Below the pieces are notes generated by a model, which saw only the letters and a program-made list of their open reading frames with translations, did not search any database and was not told the DNA's origin. A stretch of DNA of 64,000 nucleotides from Hybos culiciformis (Eukaryota; Arthropoda; Insecta; Diptera; Hybotidae), in the NCBI GenBank assembly GCA_964007475.1, contig OZ023274.1, positions 92,341,213 through 92,405,212 on the forward strand. The letters run 5' to 3'. This document shows positions 1 through 12,800 of this stretch, in pieces (the stretch's first letter is position 1; each line of letters opens with the position of its first letter). The translations under genes were made by a program, and so were the position numbers.

Positions 1-50
1 AAACAATTTACAATCCCGTAGTGATAACCACAAAAATGTATGCTGTAAGG

Positions 51-560
51 CAGTGGTTCCCAAAGTATGACTGGGTCGCGAGCTGATTCTAGGTGGGTCG
101 CCAATAAATTTATTATTTGTATTAATTGATTTTTAATTAACTTTATGATATATTTATATATATGGGCAGGCATGTGTTTGAAGCATATTTTTAGGTGCTT
201 GTAAAATTTTCTCAACGAATATCTGTATTAAAAAGATTACAGTACAAAATTCATATCCACTTTTACACAGTACTACTGCCATTCACAACGTGTGTATATG
301 CATTTTCAGCAATGTTTGCATTAAAAAACAAATAAATTACAATAAATTACAATTATCAAACTCACTTCACTAATACAAAAGTAGATGTCGAAGATGTTAT
401 TTGCAAAAATAGAAAAGAGGCCCATTCTCCTCATTAATTAATTATTTTGATATTAACAAATTTATGAATTGAAATTTTTACTTTTTTTTTTACAAGTGGG
501 TCGCGAAAACCTTAGGATTTTATTTGTGAGTCGCGGCTGGTAGAAGTTTGGGAACCCCTG
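51..560 (+). mobile_element. Non-autonomous hAT-superfamily DNA transposon with 8-bp target-site duplication
   Basis: The element starts CAGTGGTTCCCAAAGT at 51 and ends ...AAGTTTGGGAACCCCTG at 560, so the ends form imperfect terminal inverted repeats of about 16 bp of the CAGGGGTTCCCAAACT type common in hAT elements. It is flanked by identical 8-bp copies of CTGTAAGG (43-50 and 561-568), the duplication length expected for hAT insertion. Subterminal GGGTCGCGA motifs also occur near both ends (about 74-80 and 497-505). At 510 bp it is far too short to encode a full transposase, but it retains a decayed transposase C-terminal segment (separate entry), so it looks like an internal deletion derivative of an autonomous element rather than a random MITE. 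The intact duplication suggests a fairly recent insertion. Confidence 0.85.
270..437 (+). pseudogene. Decayed hAT transposase C-terminus (dimerisation region)
   Basis: Reading the frame that includes codon 291-293 gives residues resembling Leu-Leu-Pro-Phe-Thr-Thr followed by Phe-Ser-Ala-Met and a Leu-Lys-Asn-Lys stretch. This matches the hAT C-terminal dimerisation signature (LLPF-TTYLCE---FSA---I-KNK). Further on, Asp-Val-Glu-Asp and a terminal Ala-His-Ser-Pro-His before TAA at 435-437 match the usual end of these proteins. There is an in-frame TAA at 333-335, and the CE pair of the signature is lost. The fragment sits inside the 51-560 element on the + strand and cannot encode an active enzyme. 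The family assignment comes from remembered family motifs, not from a search. Confidence 0.65.
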
Positions 561-1439
561 CTGTAAGGTACCAAATCACTTTTTTCTAATTATTATATGT
601 AATACTGGCACATTTGTAATAAATATAATAATACACTTATTTTCTATCCAGGTTCGCCACAAATATATACATACTATATATTTCATTTATGTACTAAACA
701 TACCACATAACTTAGGTTCCAGCTTGTGATTTTAACTATTTTTGTTATGTATTTATTTTTTTTATTATTCTATTTCCCTTAAAACTAAAAAAAAAAAAAC
801 TATAGGTATATAAAATTTTCATTTCCCGGAAAATTTCAAGGATTTTTACAAAAAAAAAAAAAATACCGTGATGCTATGATTTTATAACAACAACTTTTTT
901 TTCTCATTTTAATATAAATAAATTATAAATTATTTTAATATCTTATTTTTAACTTACCTCAACTGCCATAATTGCCATATCAATTTTATAATTTTGAACA
1001 TTTAATTGTTATTAGCATTTTGTGTATACATACTTATAGTTGAAAAAGAACAAAAATATAGTACTATAATAATTCAACAAGTGTCATAAAATTTTAAGCC
1101 ATTGGCGGCGCTAACGGCTAATATTTTTTAATTGTTTCGTCTTCCATACACACAAAAAAAAAATTAAAAATTAACGAAAAAAAATAATATTATAAAAATA
1201 CAACATTATATTTATTTCTGTTATTATTATAACACAGAAATTATTATAAAGTAGGTGTTAGGTTATTTTTATAAAAATAAATTTTTTAATTTCTCTTTTT
1301 GCAAAAGAAAAATAAAAAAATTATTAAATTTTATATTCTAAGAATATTGAATGTTGAACTTTAAATTATTAATTATGATATACATACATATAGATAGATA
1401 GATTCTCTTGAAATATTTCATGTATTTATTGGAAAAACT

Positions 1440-1460
1440 GTAATATCACCGTGATATTAC
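1440..1460. repeat. Perfect 21-bp palindrome
   Basis: GTAATATCAC and its exact reverse complement GTGATATTAC are separated by one C. Nothing around it identifies a function; it lies just upstream of the inverted pair of related fragments. Confidence 0.7.
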
Positions 1461-3644
1461 TTGACCCTAGAATCTTGAAGGAGTAAACACAATTGGGGCC
1501 AGGCGACAATGTCTCAATTGTGTTCATTCTCATACAAATATATCGTCTGCTAAGAAATGAAACAACGTATAATGAAAAGTATAGCTTCGAGTAATTTGAA
1601 TTTAAAGATTTGAAAATTAAAAAAAACGTATGAAAAAATATCAAGTAGCGTACAATTTTCATCTAAAAAACACATTTTAATCAACATTAAGAATATTGCA
1701 AAGTAGTTGTACTTATAAAATCGAGTACGAGGAATCGAATGGTGCTATTGTCAAATAATAACGTATAAATGTCATACGATGTTTCATTTCTGAGCAGACG
1801 ATATATGGTTTCTAATTTCTTTTGGTAGTCGCTATCGCTGTCGTTGTCGCTGTCGCCCCAAATGTGTTTACTACTTGAAAAGATTTTTAATACAGAAAAT
1901 AATTTTAAAACTGTCAAAAAAAATTCCTCACAGTAAAAAATTAAAAATTAATAACTAATTTCGTCTTTTGAAAATATTTTTTGACAATTCAATCTTTTTG
2001 CTAATGATTTGCTGTCTAACTTTATTAGAAACGTTCAATATTCTACGGCAAAACAGATAGAGCTTCTCTATTTGTCATACCACGGAAATATAGCTCCTAC
2101 ATTTTCATTGTAATATATCCTTTGATTATGACAATTATTGACATAAAAATATCAGAAACTTACTTTATAATTTGCTTTTCGATAGAACTAACTATAAAAA
2201 CTACAAAAATTGTAGCAACTTTTGCTAGAATTCAATTGCTATAGATTTTTGGATGAGTTATTATATTATTTAACTTTAAATGCAATATTGTGAGCCCACA
2301 TACACTTAGTTTTAGATATTTTCTGCTCTGCAGTGTTATTATATCTTTTATAAATTTCTTAATATTTTAGAAGAAATATAGGATTTTGGATAGAAAAACT
2401 TTTTTATTTATACATATATTTATATGTATATTATTAAACTATAATAAATAAAATAAAATTCTATAATAAACAAAATACTTAAATAGAAATTTTTTAAAAC
2501 CCTTGCACCTTTTTTTTTTTTTTATAAAAGAACGTAATCATAATTCATTTAAATTTATATTCCAATAAAAATTAAAATTTATTTTGTCATTTAAAATATG
2601 TAAAAAAAAAAAAAAAATTATATATTTCTTGAATGCACAAAACAAGAATAATTTGTAAATGGAAGAAATGTTCTGCACAAATGTATAAAGAAAAAAATCA
2701 ATTAATGGCAAACATAAAAAAAAATCCTATTAAATAAATTATAATAATGCAGTTACATAATTTTTCATATTATTAAAATCATTTCTGGATTTAAATTTAA
2801 TTTTGTTCTGTTTTGTAGAACGCAACATGAATTATTATTAGAAACATAACCTTCGAAAAGTGTTAAGCTATTTAAATAAAAGATTTTTTTCCTTTATTAT
2901 TTTATATTTAACTATTAACGTTATATGTATATTTTTTTTTTCAATTTAATACAATAAGTTCTATAGTATTAATTTCAAAGGAGTTAATTATAATAATGAC
3001 ATAATTAATTTAATACATTAAAATAATGAATTTATTATCCCAATGATGACTTAATTCTTATTATTTTACTGTTCTTGTTGTAATGGTTAAATTGAATAAT
3101 ATGTTTTTTGAAAAAACAGAAAAATAAAAGAAATTATGAGTCACATTTTCTTTTGTTAGATTTATAAATTCTTACCATTTCGAAATGAATTAGGTAACCT
3201 AAAAAAAATTTGAGGCCTATTATACCAAATATATAATAATTGTGATTGTCTAAAACAGAAACCGAAAGAATGAATTATTTAATCGATTTTTTTTTTGTTA
3301 TGGAAAATATAAATTTGGATCCGTTTAGTAGGGCATTAAATTATTTCTTGCTTTCTAAGAGATGCAATAAACTTCTTGAAAGCTGTGGATCGATCGTAGA
3401 TTTTTTCTTAAATCCTTTAGTTCGTTCTAAATTACGCAATATTGAAATATTACGGAAAACGGCCAACATTTAATGCCAAAAATAATAAGTAAATATAAAT
3501 AAAAATATAAAATAATAATTCGGTGAAAAATAAAGTTAAAAAATTGCAGAAAGATTCTAACAAAAAAAGCATTATTTTCTGGAAGTATTTGCTAAAAATC
3601 TTGCTTTCATTCCTAAATATAAATATTTATATAAAATATATAAA

Positions 3645-3688
3645 AAAACAATTAAAAGTATAAAAAAAATTATACTTTTAATTGTTTT
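3645..3688. repeat. Perfect 18-bp inverted repeat with 8-nt loop
   Basis: Arms at 3645-3662 and 3671-3688 are exact reverse complements around an A-rich 8-base spacer. It is followed by a tandem pair of AGCGAAGAATAAAT units at about 3694-3720. Arms are mostly A/T, so slippage or palindrome formation is a sufficient explanation. Confidence 0.7.
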
Positions 3689-6600
3689 CTCTAGCGAAGA
3701 ATAAATTAAGCGAAGAATAAATAAATTTCTGAAATTTTTGTGTCGATAATAAACAAATAGAGCTGATCTTGAATCTACACTATGCTATCAATTCTATTCT
3801 ACCTATACTATACCATACACGGAATAAACAGAAATTATATCTGTTACTAGTTTTTTCAATATAAAAAAATAAATATGTAATTATTTTTTTTAATTAATTT
3901 ATTTCTATACACCCTCTGTAATACTGCTATTACAGTAATTGCTAGTATTTAATTTAAAGACATTGATAATTGAGCTTTTACCTTAATTATTTGGTTTTAA
4001 TAAAAATAAATTTATTAGATAAATAATTCTCCTTACAACTTAATAATTACATGAATACTGACTGGTTTATTAAGTAAAAATATCAATTAAAAATAATATC
4101 CAAATAATGTATATACAAATTATTTTTATATTTTAGATTTAATTACGTAAACAAATACTTAAAAATGTAAAGAATTTTTCTTCGTAAAAAAAAAACAAAA
4201 AGAAAATTATTATTTTCGTACAACCTGCTTATAATAGAATTTATATTTATTATTTCTTTGCATATATTATGATTATTATTAGAACACAAGGCTAAAATGT
4301 CATTGCCATACTGAAGTTTTAAAATTGAAAAACAATTATAGAGAAATTTAAACAGCTGATATAGTGCTATTGAGACGACGACGACAATAAATAGAGCCTA
4401 AGAATATTTAGAAGTAAAATCTTAATAGTTTTAAGAAAATATTATCAAAACGAATATTGATCACGATCACAAAATTAACAACCAATAAAATTTATTATTT
4501 CCTATTTTTTTTATTCAATTATTGGTTATATTTTTATTATTTATTTTTTATTCATTTTATATAGTACTATATATATTATTTGTTTGTTTTTATATTTTTT
4601 TTTATATTTGCATTCTTTTTATTTCCTTTTATTTTTTCGCTACCTGTAAAATTTTTTTTTATATGATTTTTTTTTAATTTTTCTTTATTTACCTGCGTTT
4701 ATTTTCTCTAGACTGATTTCATCGCAGTTATAATTCTGATAATATTATCAGAAAAGGAATTTATAAAAGAAATCCGAATACCTTTTTATTTTTATTTATT
4801 TTTTTTGTCTACTTAATTCTTTAATGGACAGATATATTTGTTAAAATGTTTTAAAATTTATCGAAAAATTTATGGTTTTTTTTTAAGGAACATGCCATAA
4901 GAAAAAGTATATTGTTCTATATTTTCAAATCCTGAGGCAAGCTAACTAACATTGAAAATAATTATATATTTTAAACTACTTGGACCAATTTAATTTTATT
5001 CCTTTTGTTTTTTTTAATATTTTATCTAAGATAAAAAAAAAATTAAAAAAAAAAATTATAAAGCTTTTATATATAAAGTTAGATAGATGTATGTAAATTA
5101 ATATATATAAATATTTTTTTTTGTTTTATGTTTTTAAGCGAATTATTTTGGATACGTCTAAATAGGAGGCTTCACGACGTTAAACTAAATTTAAACTTTT
5201 ATATTTCAATTTTCCTAATTTATATACTTTTATGTTTATTTATTTATTTTTTTTGTTTTTAACTTGTTGTACTTGAAAGTATGGAAAGCTTTTTTTTTTG
5301 AAAATATTTCTCTTAAATTTCTTTTATATTCCATAAAATTATTTTGGGCAGCATTCATTTTTGATACAAATGAAAGTTGTTAGAATTTTCGTGAAAAGTG
5401 TTGCTTGAACTTTCAAATATAATAAAATTTTTACGAAGTTGTTAAAACACAACGAAATCTTAGTTTACTTCGACGCTTGTCTTAATGAGACCAGAGCTAT
5501 TGATTTATAAAAATTGGAAGGAAGAGAGTATCTATAATGAGTAAGAAAGAGAAATTTCAAAAAAATTGTTGCTTAAAGCCAAAGTTAATTCTATGCAGCC
5601 GTTACTGTGCGAAAATTTTTTTACATCCGGACTTCAATATTGCAATTATTTTTAAAATCGCAAACTTTTTTTTCTAATGTTAAAAAAAAAAAAAAAATTA
5701 CTCAAATTTATAAAAATTTGTATTTTTGCTTACTATAAAAATAAATCTCTCTTAAATGGAAATTCATTCAAACATAAATGTATGCCACAAATCCCTGGTA
5801 TTTTAAATAATTATTGTAACTAGTAATATTTTTTTATTCTGGGTAACGCAAAATGGTAATTATGGAGCTCGTTTTATTCATTTTTTTTTTCATGTCGAAA
5901 TGTTAAATTATTGCAAAAAAAAAATTTAATATATTTTTCTTGGAAATTATATGATAAATATTAAATATTTGTATGTTTAAATATCCTTAACATGTTTAAC
6001 ATTCCATTTCGTAACATATTTATGAAAGTTTTCAAATTGTTTAATTTTTTAGTATATGTAATGTTTTATTTAGCTTCCATGCATTTTTGCATGCGAAAAA
6101 TGTGAACTTGCTATGTAGATATTTATATATAAAGTTTATTTTAATGCACAATTATTCATTTGATAATTTATACAAAATGTGAATATAGATTTTTGGTTTG
6201 AAAATTATTTGAAAATTTATTTCGCTGCATTTTTATTTCAAAAATTCTTAACACTTTATTCTTGTCCAAAATTCAAATTTGCAAAGTTTTAAAGTTCTGA
6301 TACGGGAAATATAAATTATAAATTGATTCCAATCCTCCAATTAATAACCACTACTACTGTGTTTTTTTTTTTTTTTTTTATTAATTTATTAATAAAAATA
6401 TAAATCATAAGATTGACAGATTTTAATTTTAATTATAATGCAAAAAAATAAATAAAAAGTTGCTTAAATATTTATGTACTTATACAATTGAAGTTTACAT
6501 GAAACAAATAATATTTTATATAAAATAAATTCATTTTCATTTGGAACATGGTGTTTTGATAAAATATAAAAAAGAAGGGAAAATTAAAAATTATATGGTA

Positions 6601-8272
6601 CAACGAATAAAAATGTCATAATAATAATAATAAAATATAACAAATTAACGAAACAATTGCGTTTCTGTAACGTTGTTGTTTAAAGCAACACGATGCTTAT
6701 ATACACAAATCAACATCCACTGCAACAATATACTAAAAAAAGGAAAACACAATTTTTTTTTTTTTTCGTAAAATCCAATTTTCTTTTGAAAAATTAAATA
6801 AGTTAGGAAAATGTCAAAAAAATATGTAGAATAAAAAATTGCTTCATTCTTAGATGATAACTTTTTTTGCTGTATATATATGTAAACTATTATAAGTTAT
6901 ATACGATAACTTAACATATTATAACTATGGAATAGTAATTATGTTGTTGTTTTTTTCTTTTTTCAAGTTTTTCACAGTTACATCATATATTGTGCATTTT
7001 CATATGAGTGCAGTTATCTAAATATAATATACACTTCAGGATAATTTTTTAAGTGTTTTGTATTCCTTTGAAATATTATGTGCTTTCGTCATCGTGGTAT
7101 CTAAAAAAAAAAAGGATTACGTGCAAAAATGTTTAATGTGAAATTATTTATTTTTCACAAGTTATTTGTATATTATAAATATTATGCATACTTATATGTA
7201 TATGTTTTATTAAGTTTTATATAAGTCTTTAGAAATAAACCATAATAGTAAAAATGTTTTTATGTGCAGTTTTTTAATAGTTTTATTAATTTTATACAAA
7301 ATGCTTACCAAAATATTCTGAATTTCTTCAATACCAAATATTCAAAATATATAATCTCCAATGTCCTAGAAATATATAACTTTAATGTTAAGTTATTTTA
7401 TCAAAAAAAAAATATAAATATTAAAAAATAAAACCAAAATTTATGAATGTTGTTTTCACTTTTGCATTGAAAAATGGTAAATAAAAAATAATTTGCATTA
7501 TCAGAAAAAAAAAATAAAAATAAAAATTTCATAAATATAATTTTCATAAAATTATAAACAATGAATTTCCCTTCCACTAAAACTTTTATTCACCGGATGT
7601 TAATTTTAATAGTTGTGAATCTATAAAATCCGGAAAAAATAGTTAACAGGAAATTATTCATTAAGTTACTTGCTTTAAAAACAGAAAAAAAAATTGTTTT
7701 AAAATTTATAGTAGGTGCAAAGTAAAATTATAATATAAAAATATTTTTATTAAAGCTTCCTACACTATGAAAATACAGTCGAATGGATAAAAAGTTTTTT
7801 TCTAGAGAAAATAAAGTTGATCTATTATTTGAATAAATTAATTTTTTTAATTATTATGAACTTTTAATAATCACACCTTAGTCCACTGTGTTCAAAAGAA
7901 ATGGGACGGATGATGCAAATTTAGTTTTAATAACTAAATAAATATTTAAGATAGTAATAAAAAAATATTCTTCAAATCTTTCTTTAAAGTATTATAACCA
8001 GGGCCGGTCCTGCTATATGTGCATGATGTGCACTTGCACAGGGCGCCTAACGAATAGGGCGCCAAGCGATTTGTAGTCAAGGACATGCAAATCCATTCGA
8101 AATTGACTACTGTGCTACTGTTCACAAAAAAACTCTACCCAGAAAAAAATCAACACAGTATACAATTTTTTTTGTATACCGAGATCAAATTGCACATTGT
8201 ATAATGTGCAAATAAGAATTCAGCATAGAATAAAATCAACATAGTATTTATGTAAATATTTTTTTTGGTATA

Positions 8273-8892
8273 CACTAGGTAGAAAAAGTCTGCGTACGGG
8301 CTCGTTTCTTATTTTTTGTTCAACATGTTCCCAGTTTTTGATGTCATTTAAAAGTACTCTATGAAAAAAGTTTTTTTGTGAAAACATTTTTTTTTTTTTT
8401 TTTTTCAAATTTAAATTTTGACAAATAATATCAATTTTTTGAACTGTCTGAGTACAGCCTGTTTCAATGCCGCGTCTCAGAAATTAACTAGTAATCTCAT
8501 TTGAAAGGCAATTCAATGTAGGTAATTTTGCGCCATATAATTTTATCTGTACGATAAGGGAAAGTGTCAAAAATTATAGCTTAGAACTGCTGAAAAATAT
8601 GTTAGAACCGCTTCTTTTTATGATTTTCAAAGGCGATTTTTGACACTTTCACTTATCGTACAGATAAAATTATATGGCGCAAAATTATCTACATTCAATT
8701 GCCTTTCAAATGACATTATTAGTTAATTTTTGAGACGCGGCATTAAAACCGGCTGTACGCAGACTTTTCCAAAAATTGATATTTCTCAAAATTTAAATTT
8801 TACAGATTCCTTTTAAATGACATCAAAAACTGGGAACATGTGGAACAAAAAATAAGAAAACGAGCCCGTACGCAGACTTTTTCTACCTAGTG
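8273..8892. mobile_element. Palindromic (foldback) MITE with TA target site, nested in hAT element
   Basis: The element begins CACTAGGTAGAAAAAGTC at 8273 and ends in the exact reverse complement at 8892, with TA on both sides (8271-8272 and 8893-8894), as expected for a Tc1/mariner-type insertion. The two arms stay closely similar almost to the centre near 8583: the blocks at 8465-8580 and 8630-8755, both carrying GCGCCATATAATTTTATC or its complement, are near mirror images. A transcript through it would fold into a roughly 300-bp hairpin. A second copy of the GTACGCAGACTTTT end motif occurs internally at about 8755, so it may be one foldback inserted in another. It encodes no transposase. 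Confidence 0.8.
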
Positions 8893-9100
8893 TATGTATA
8901 TTTATTTCAGGACTAGCACTAGAACTACTGGGAATACCTCGTTAAAAAAAGCGCTTCAGTATAGTCTAATTCAGACTTTGAACTGCGGCTCTTAACATAA
9001 ATTTATGCGGCTCCGGAAATCATTTTTTTTTACACTGCATTCGGCTCGAAGAACAATTCTGACAATTTTTTTTTTTCACCCGGCCTAAACTTTTTTTATT

Positions 9101-9183
9101 CTAAACTACAAATAAAGAATTTTCCACCCTAAACTATAAATCAAGAATTTTTTTCCACTGTAAACTACAAATAAAGAATTTTT
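9101..9183. repeat. Three tandem copies of a roughly 28-bp AT-rich unit
   Basis: Units at 9101-9127, 9129-9158 and 9159-9183 share TAAACTA-AAAT-AAGAATTTT followed by CCAC, with small length and base differences. They lie inside the 7999-9591 element and appear to be local tandem duplication. Confidence 0.65.
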
Positions 9184-9845
9184 ATTATTTTGTAAAAATA
9201 AACATCGAGTTTCAATGACGGACGAGAATTGAAAAAATCAATTAAGGGTGTCATCATTAAAATTACAATTAATTTTGAAGAATTATATATTATGAACAAT
9301 GTATAAAATTTATAATTATAAATCAAAATTATTGTTTTATTTAATTTTTAATATTTTAAAACGGTATATAAATCAAAAATTAAATATATTGATTTTCTTA
9401 TATACATTTATAATTATTAAAAAAATTTGAGGCTCTTTAATTTTTGATATTTCTTAAAATTGGCTCGCTTATGTTTCGGGTTGCCCAGGCCTGGTCTACC
9501 TCAATGGTGACGTGAAAGTGACTTATACTATGCTTTTGGGCGCAATTTTCAAAATCGGCACAGGGCGCCGAATCAGCTAGGACCGGGCCTGATTATAACT
9601 TATTTTTCTTTGTGCAAGTTCATAACATGCGTAAAAAATACGGAACACATCAGTCACGGATACTGGAAATTATGTCGTTTTGATTAGATTTCTCAGTATC
9701 GACCTAAATTGTAGATATTAAGCCGAGTTCCAAGTATTTCCTGATATATTATAGTGGGCCCAATATTGGTTCTATTAAACTTGAATAAATATAATGAACA
9801 TACTAAATACTATTCTTGATTAATTAAACTCATCTCAAAAATGTT

Positions 9846-9892
9846 TAACTTAGTTTTATTTTTAACTTAGTTTTATTTAACTTAGTTTTATT
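9846..9892. repeat. Three tandem copies of TAACTTAGTTTTATT
   Basis: The 15-17 bp unit TAACTTAGTTTTATT is repeated three times with only T-tract length variation. No function is suggested. Confidence 0.75.
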
Positions 9893-12800
9893 ATTGAATG
9901 TAGTATTACTTCAAGCGTGAAATTATATAGATTTTCACCGAAAATAAAATATTGGGAAGCCCTTAACATTGTCATGTGTCAAAATTTGTACGTTGAAACA
10001 AATTTAAAATTCAGGTATTTGAGATAAATTAAAAAAAAAGTTTGCAAAACTTTTATTTTAAATTAACAAAAATCGTTATAAACATTACGTGCTTTTATAA
10101 CAGTTTGAAAGTTTATTTTAGAGGAAAGTATATATAATCCATTAAAAACTGTACAGTAACTAAACTAAGGTATATTCAATATCTTATAATCCAAACAAGG
10201 ATATACGAATAAAACATTAAAAATAACATTTTTGAATTAAATTGAATATGCATTTAATAGATAGAGCATTTTAATGCATTGCTATACGTTAAGATATTGT
10301 TTTCCTTTAATTGTTTTTAAAATTATATATAAATAATTTTGTACATATTCAATTCAATTTTTAATTAAAATAATTCGTGATATAGAAAAAACTTAACTAA
10401 ACATTTATAGAATATTTTCCTTAAGTCTTTTTCAGTCTGAAAATATGGAAAAAAAATATTTTGCACAGAAAATGATATAAAATTTGGAAAATATGAATCA
10501 TACAATACTATTCACTCCTATATTTAAATTTTCACTTTTTTTTTTTCTTTAATACTTCATTTAACATCAAATCTGTCAGTTTTCATGTATAGTTGAATTT
10601 TCCTTCTGTTGAATATAAATTTCATTCCCCTGGGTAGTTAAACAGAAACAATAAATTGACATTAATTTTATTTACTTCGCAAGTTATTTTTTGTGCTTAT
10701 AATTAACCTTTAACTATATATATAAGTATATAGTTAAAATTTGTTAATAAAGTCAGATGACAACAAAAGAAAAAAAATTGATTTGTAAACATAATATAAT
10801 ATCATCTGGAACGAAAACAATTTTTCCGCTGATAGTTACTTTATATTTTATTTATTTAATAATAATGCAAAAAAAAAGAAAAACCAAAAAAGCTTTTAAA
10901 AGTAACACAAATAAAAAAAATCAGAAGCTTTCGGTATAAAAAAAACAAACATAATTTTTCCTATAAAATTTGAAAGAGAAAACTAATATCTAAAATGAGA
11001 AGTTCTTGATAAAATTGTGAAGAATAAAAAAATATCCTGATATGCTTTCAGGAATATTGAAAGCTTCTTACCTGTTGATGACACAAAATGCACAAATAGA
11101 ATATTTTATTTTAATATCGTTAGATTAGATATTTTTTTTTCCAAGTTTCAATTTAGTTTTATTTTAAACTACTTTTTTGAAATAAAATATTAACTTAAAC
11201 TGATGAAATTATTGAAAAGGTATATAGAGTAGTGAACACAAGGTAGAAACTCGCTCAGACTCTGTTAAGTAAGTGAAAATGCTGAAATAGTTTTTCTTGC
11301 ATTGATGAACCCTCATTTTTATAGCTTTGAAATGTTAAATTATTTCCATGATAATGTAATCATAATAAAATTTGACTTTACACCTATAACAGCTTCGCTT
11401 CTGCCTTTCATAACGAATCTGAAGAAATCAATTTTAGTTTTGTTACAATTTTGTTTTGGAAAACTAAACCATCAACAGAAAGATTTTAAAATGAATAAAA
11501 AAAATTCACAAATATACAAAATTGGGTTTCCATCATTCGATGCTGAAGTTATACTTTAAGTGGAATCATGTTATTTTAATAATAGACTTTATTATTCCGC
11601 AAGGATAAATATATTTTTCAGTTGACTTTTTTTCTCTCACAGTAATCTACAAATTCATTGACAATTGTTTTAAAATCTTTATAAGAGATAAGGATATTCA
11701 AGACAAGGATATTCATTTTAGATTTAGAGTATATTAGCGTATATGTATAGTAGGAATTTTCATTATTTCTTGATAGTATTTATTTAATCAATTGAATAAA
11801 TTGAAAAAAAAAAAACGAAATCAATTTATTTATAAATTTATTTACGATTAATTCCTACAAATAATTCTCTAGAAATTTTCTATGATGGGAAAATTAATAT
11901 GTTGTCATTGCTATAAAATGAAAAATAGAATTTATTGTTATTAATTATGTAAAATGGAAACATTAAAATTTGTTAATTTTCTAGGTATATATGGTATTAT
12001 AATATCTCATATTTCTACAATAATTTACCTATTTTTCCCCAGTATATGTGTCTGTACCTACTATTGAGATAGAAATCGTAAATTTTAAAAATAAATTTTC
12101 ACTTATTTGTCTTTCTAAATTATGAACATTTATTCTCAATACCCTAAACTACATTCCTATATCACAAAATATTTTTTCTTTAATAAATTTAGATAAATCG
12201 TATATATATATCTTCATGGGATATTTTTATGTATATTGTAAATTTTTATTTTTTTCTTGTTTAAATAAATTGATTTTGTCACAATATGTTATCAACTAAA
12301 TAACTTTTTGAATAAAATCAAAATTTTCTTCTTTATTTTATATTTTTTTTTGTTTTTATGACGCAAAAATTATAAAGTAGAAATTTTGTTGTAAGACAAT
12401 ATAAAAGTAAATAGTATATATGTATATATTATTCATTTTTTATTTATAAAATCCGCATAAATTGTATAATTTTAAGAATATTTGGAAATGTCGGAAAATT
12501 TTCAGAAAATTGAAAGAACAAAAGGATTTGGTAAAACTTAGTCCTGGGTGTTTAAACTATTTTATTTTGTTGGTCTGAAAAATTTAGTGATACAAAGATA
12601 AATTATTTTTTCAAACCATACATTTACCAATTGGTTTTTATATTTTTGATTCGAAGTAGGCAATATTTTGGTATACCTATTTAGAAATAATATTCTGTTG
12701 CTAAAATATTGAAACTGATGAATACGCCAAAATTTAAAACAATTCGATGCTAAAGTTAATTCAGTCGTTTTGGTATCATTTTTAAACAAAAAAAAATACC

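Larger units (their letters stand above)
569..7990. other. Gene-free AT-rich interval
   Basis: No exon set with convincing protein similarity is visible here. The interval holds many A and T homopolymers. A pair of related, inversely oriented, less AT-rich blocks lies at about 1490-1580 and 1765-1880. A perfect 21-bp palindrome is at 1440-1460 and a perfect 18-bp hairpin at 3645-3688. Short open frames such as the + strand one ending at 3473 are within what this base composition produces by chance. It is left of Rab3 and could be intergenic or intronic to a gene outside the window. Confidence 0.5.
7999..9591. mobile_element. hAT-like DNA transposon, composite, with 8-bp target-site duplication
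   Basis: The left end is CAGGGCCGGTCCTGC at 7999 and the right end is GCTAGGACCGGGCCTG ending at 9591. As inverted repeats they agree over CAGG-CCGGTCCT with one mismatch. The identical octamer ATTATAAC flanks the element at 7991-7998 and 9592-9599, which defines its limits and supports hAT-type insertion. GGGCGCC motifs lie near both ends (about 8041-8067 and 9563-9570). No transposase frame is recognisable. The element is interrupted by a palindromic MITE (8273-8892) and by AT-rich tandem repeats at 9101-9183. A segment rich in GCGGCTC/GGCTCGC motifs ending near CCCAGGCCTG at about 9493 may be a further nested, truncated element. It is clearly non-autonomous. Confidence 0.8.

Noticed and set aside
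3246..3473. 75-codon + strand frame with fairly mixed codons
   Set aside because: No domain or splice context is recognisable, and frames of this length are expected several times by chance in 64 kb.
8220..8408. 62-codon - strand open frame
   Set aside because: It lies mostly inside an arm of the palindromic MITE and begins in a poly-A tract; it is not a gene.
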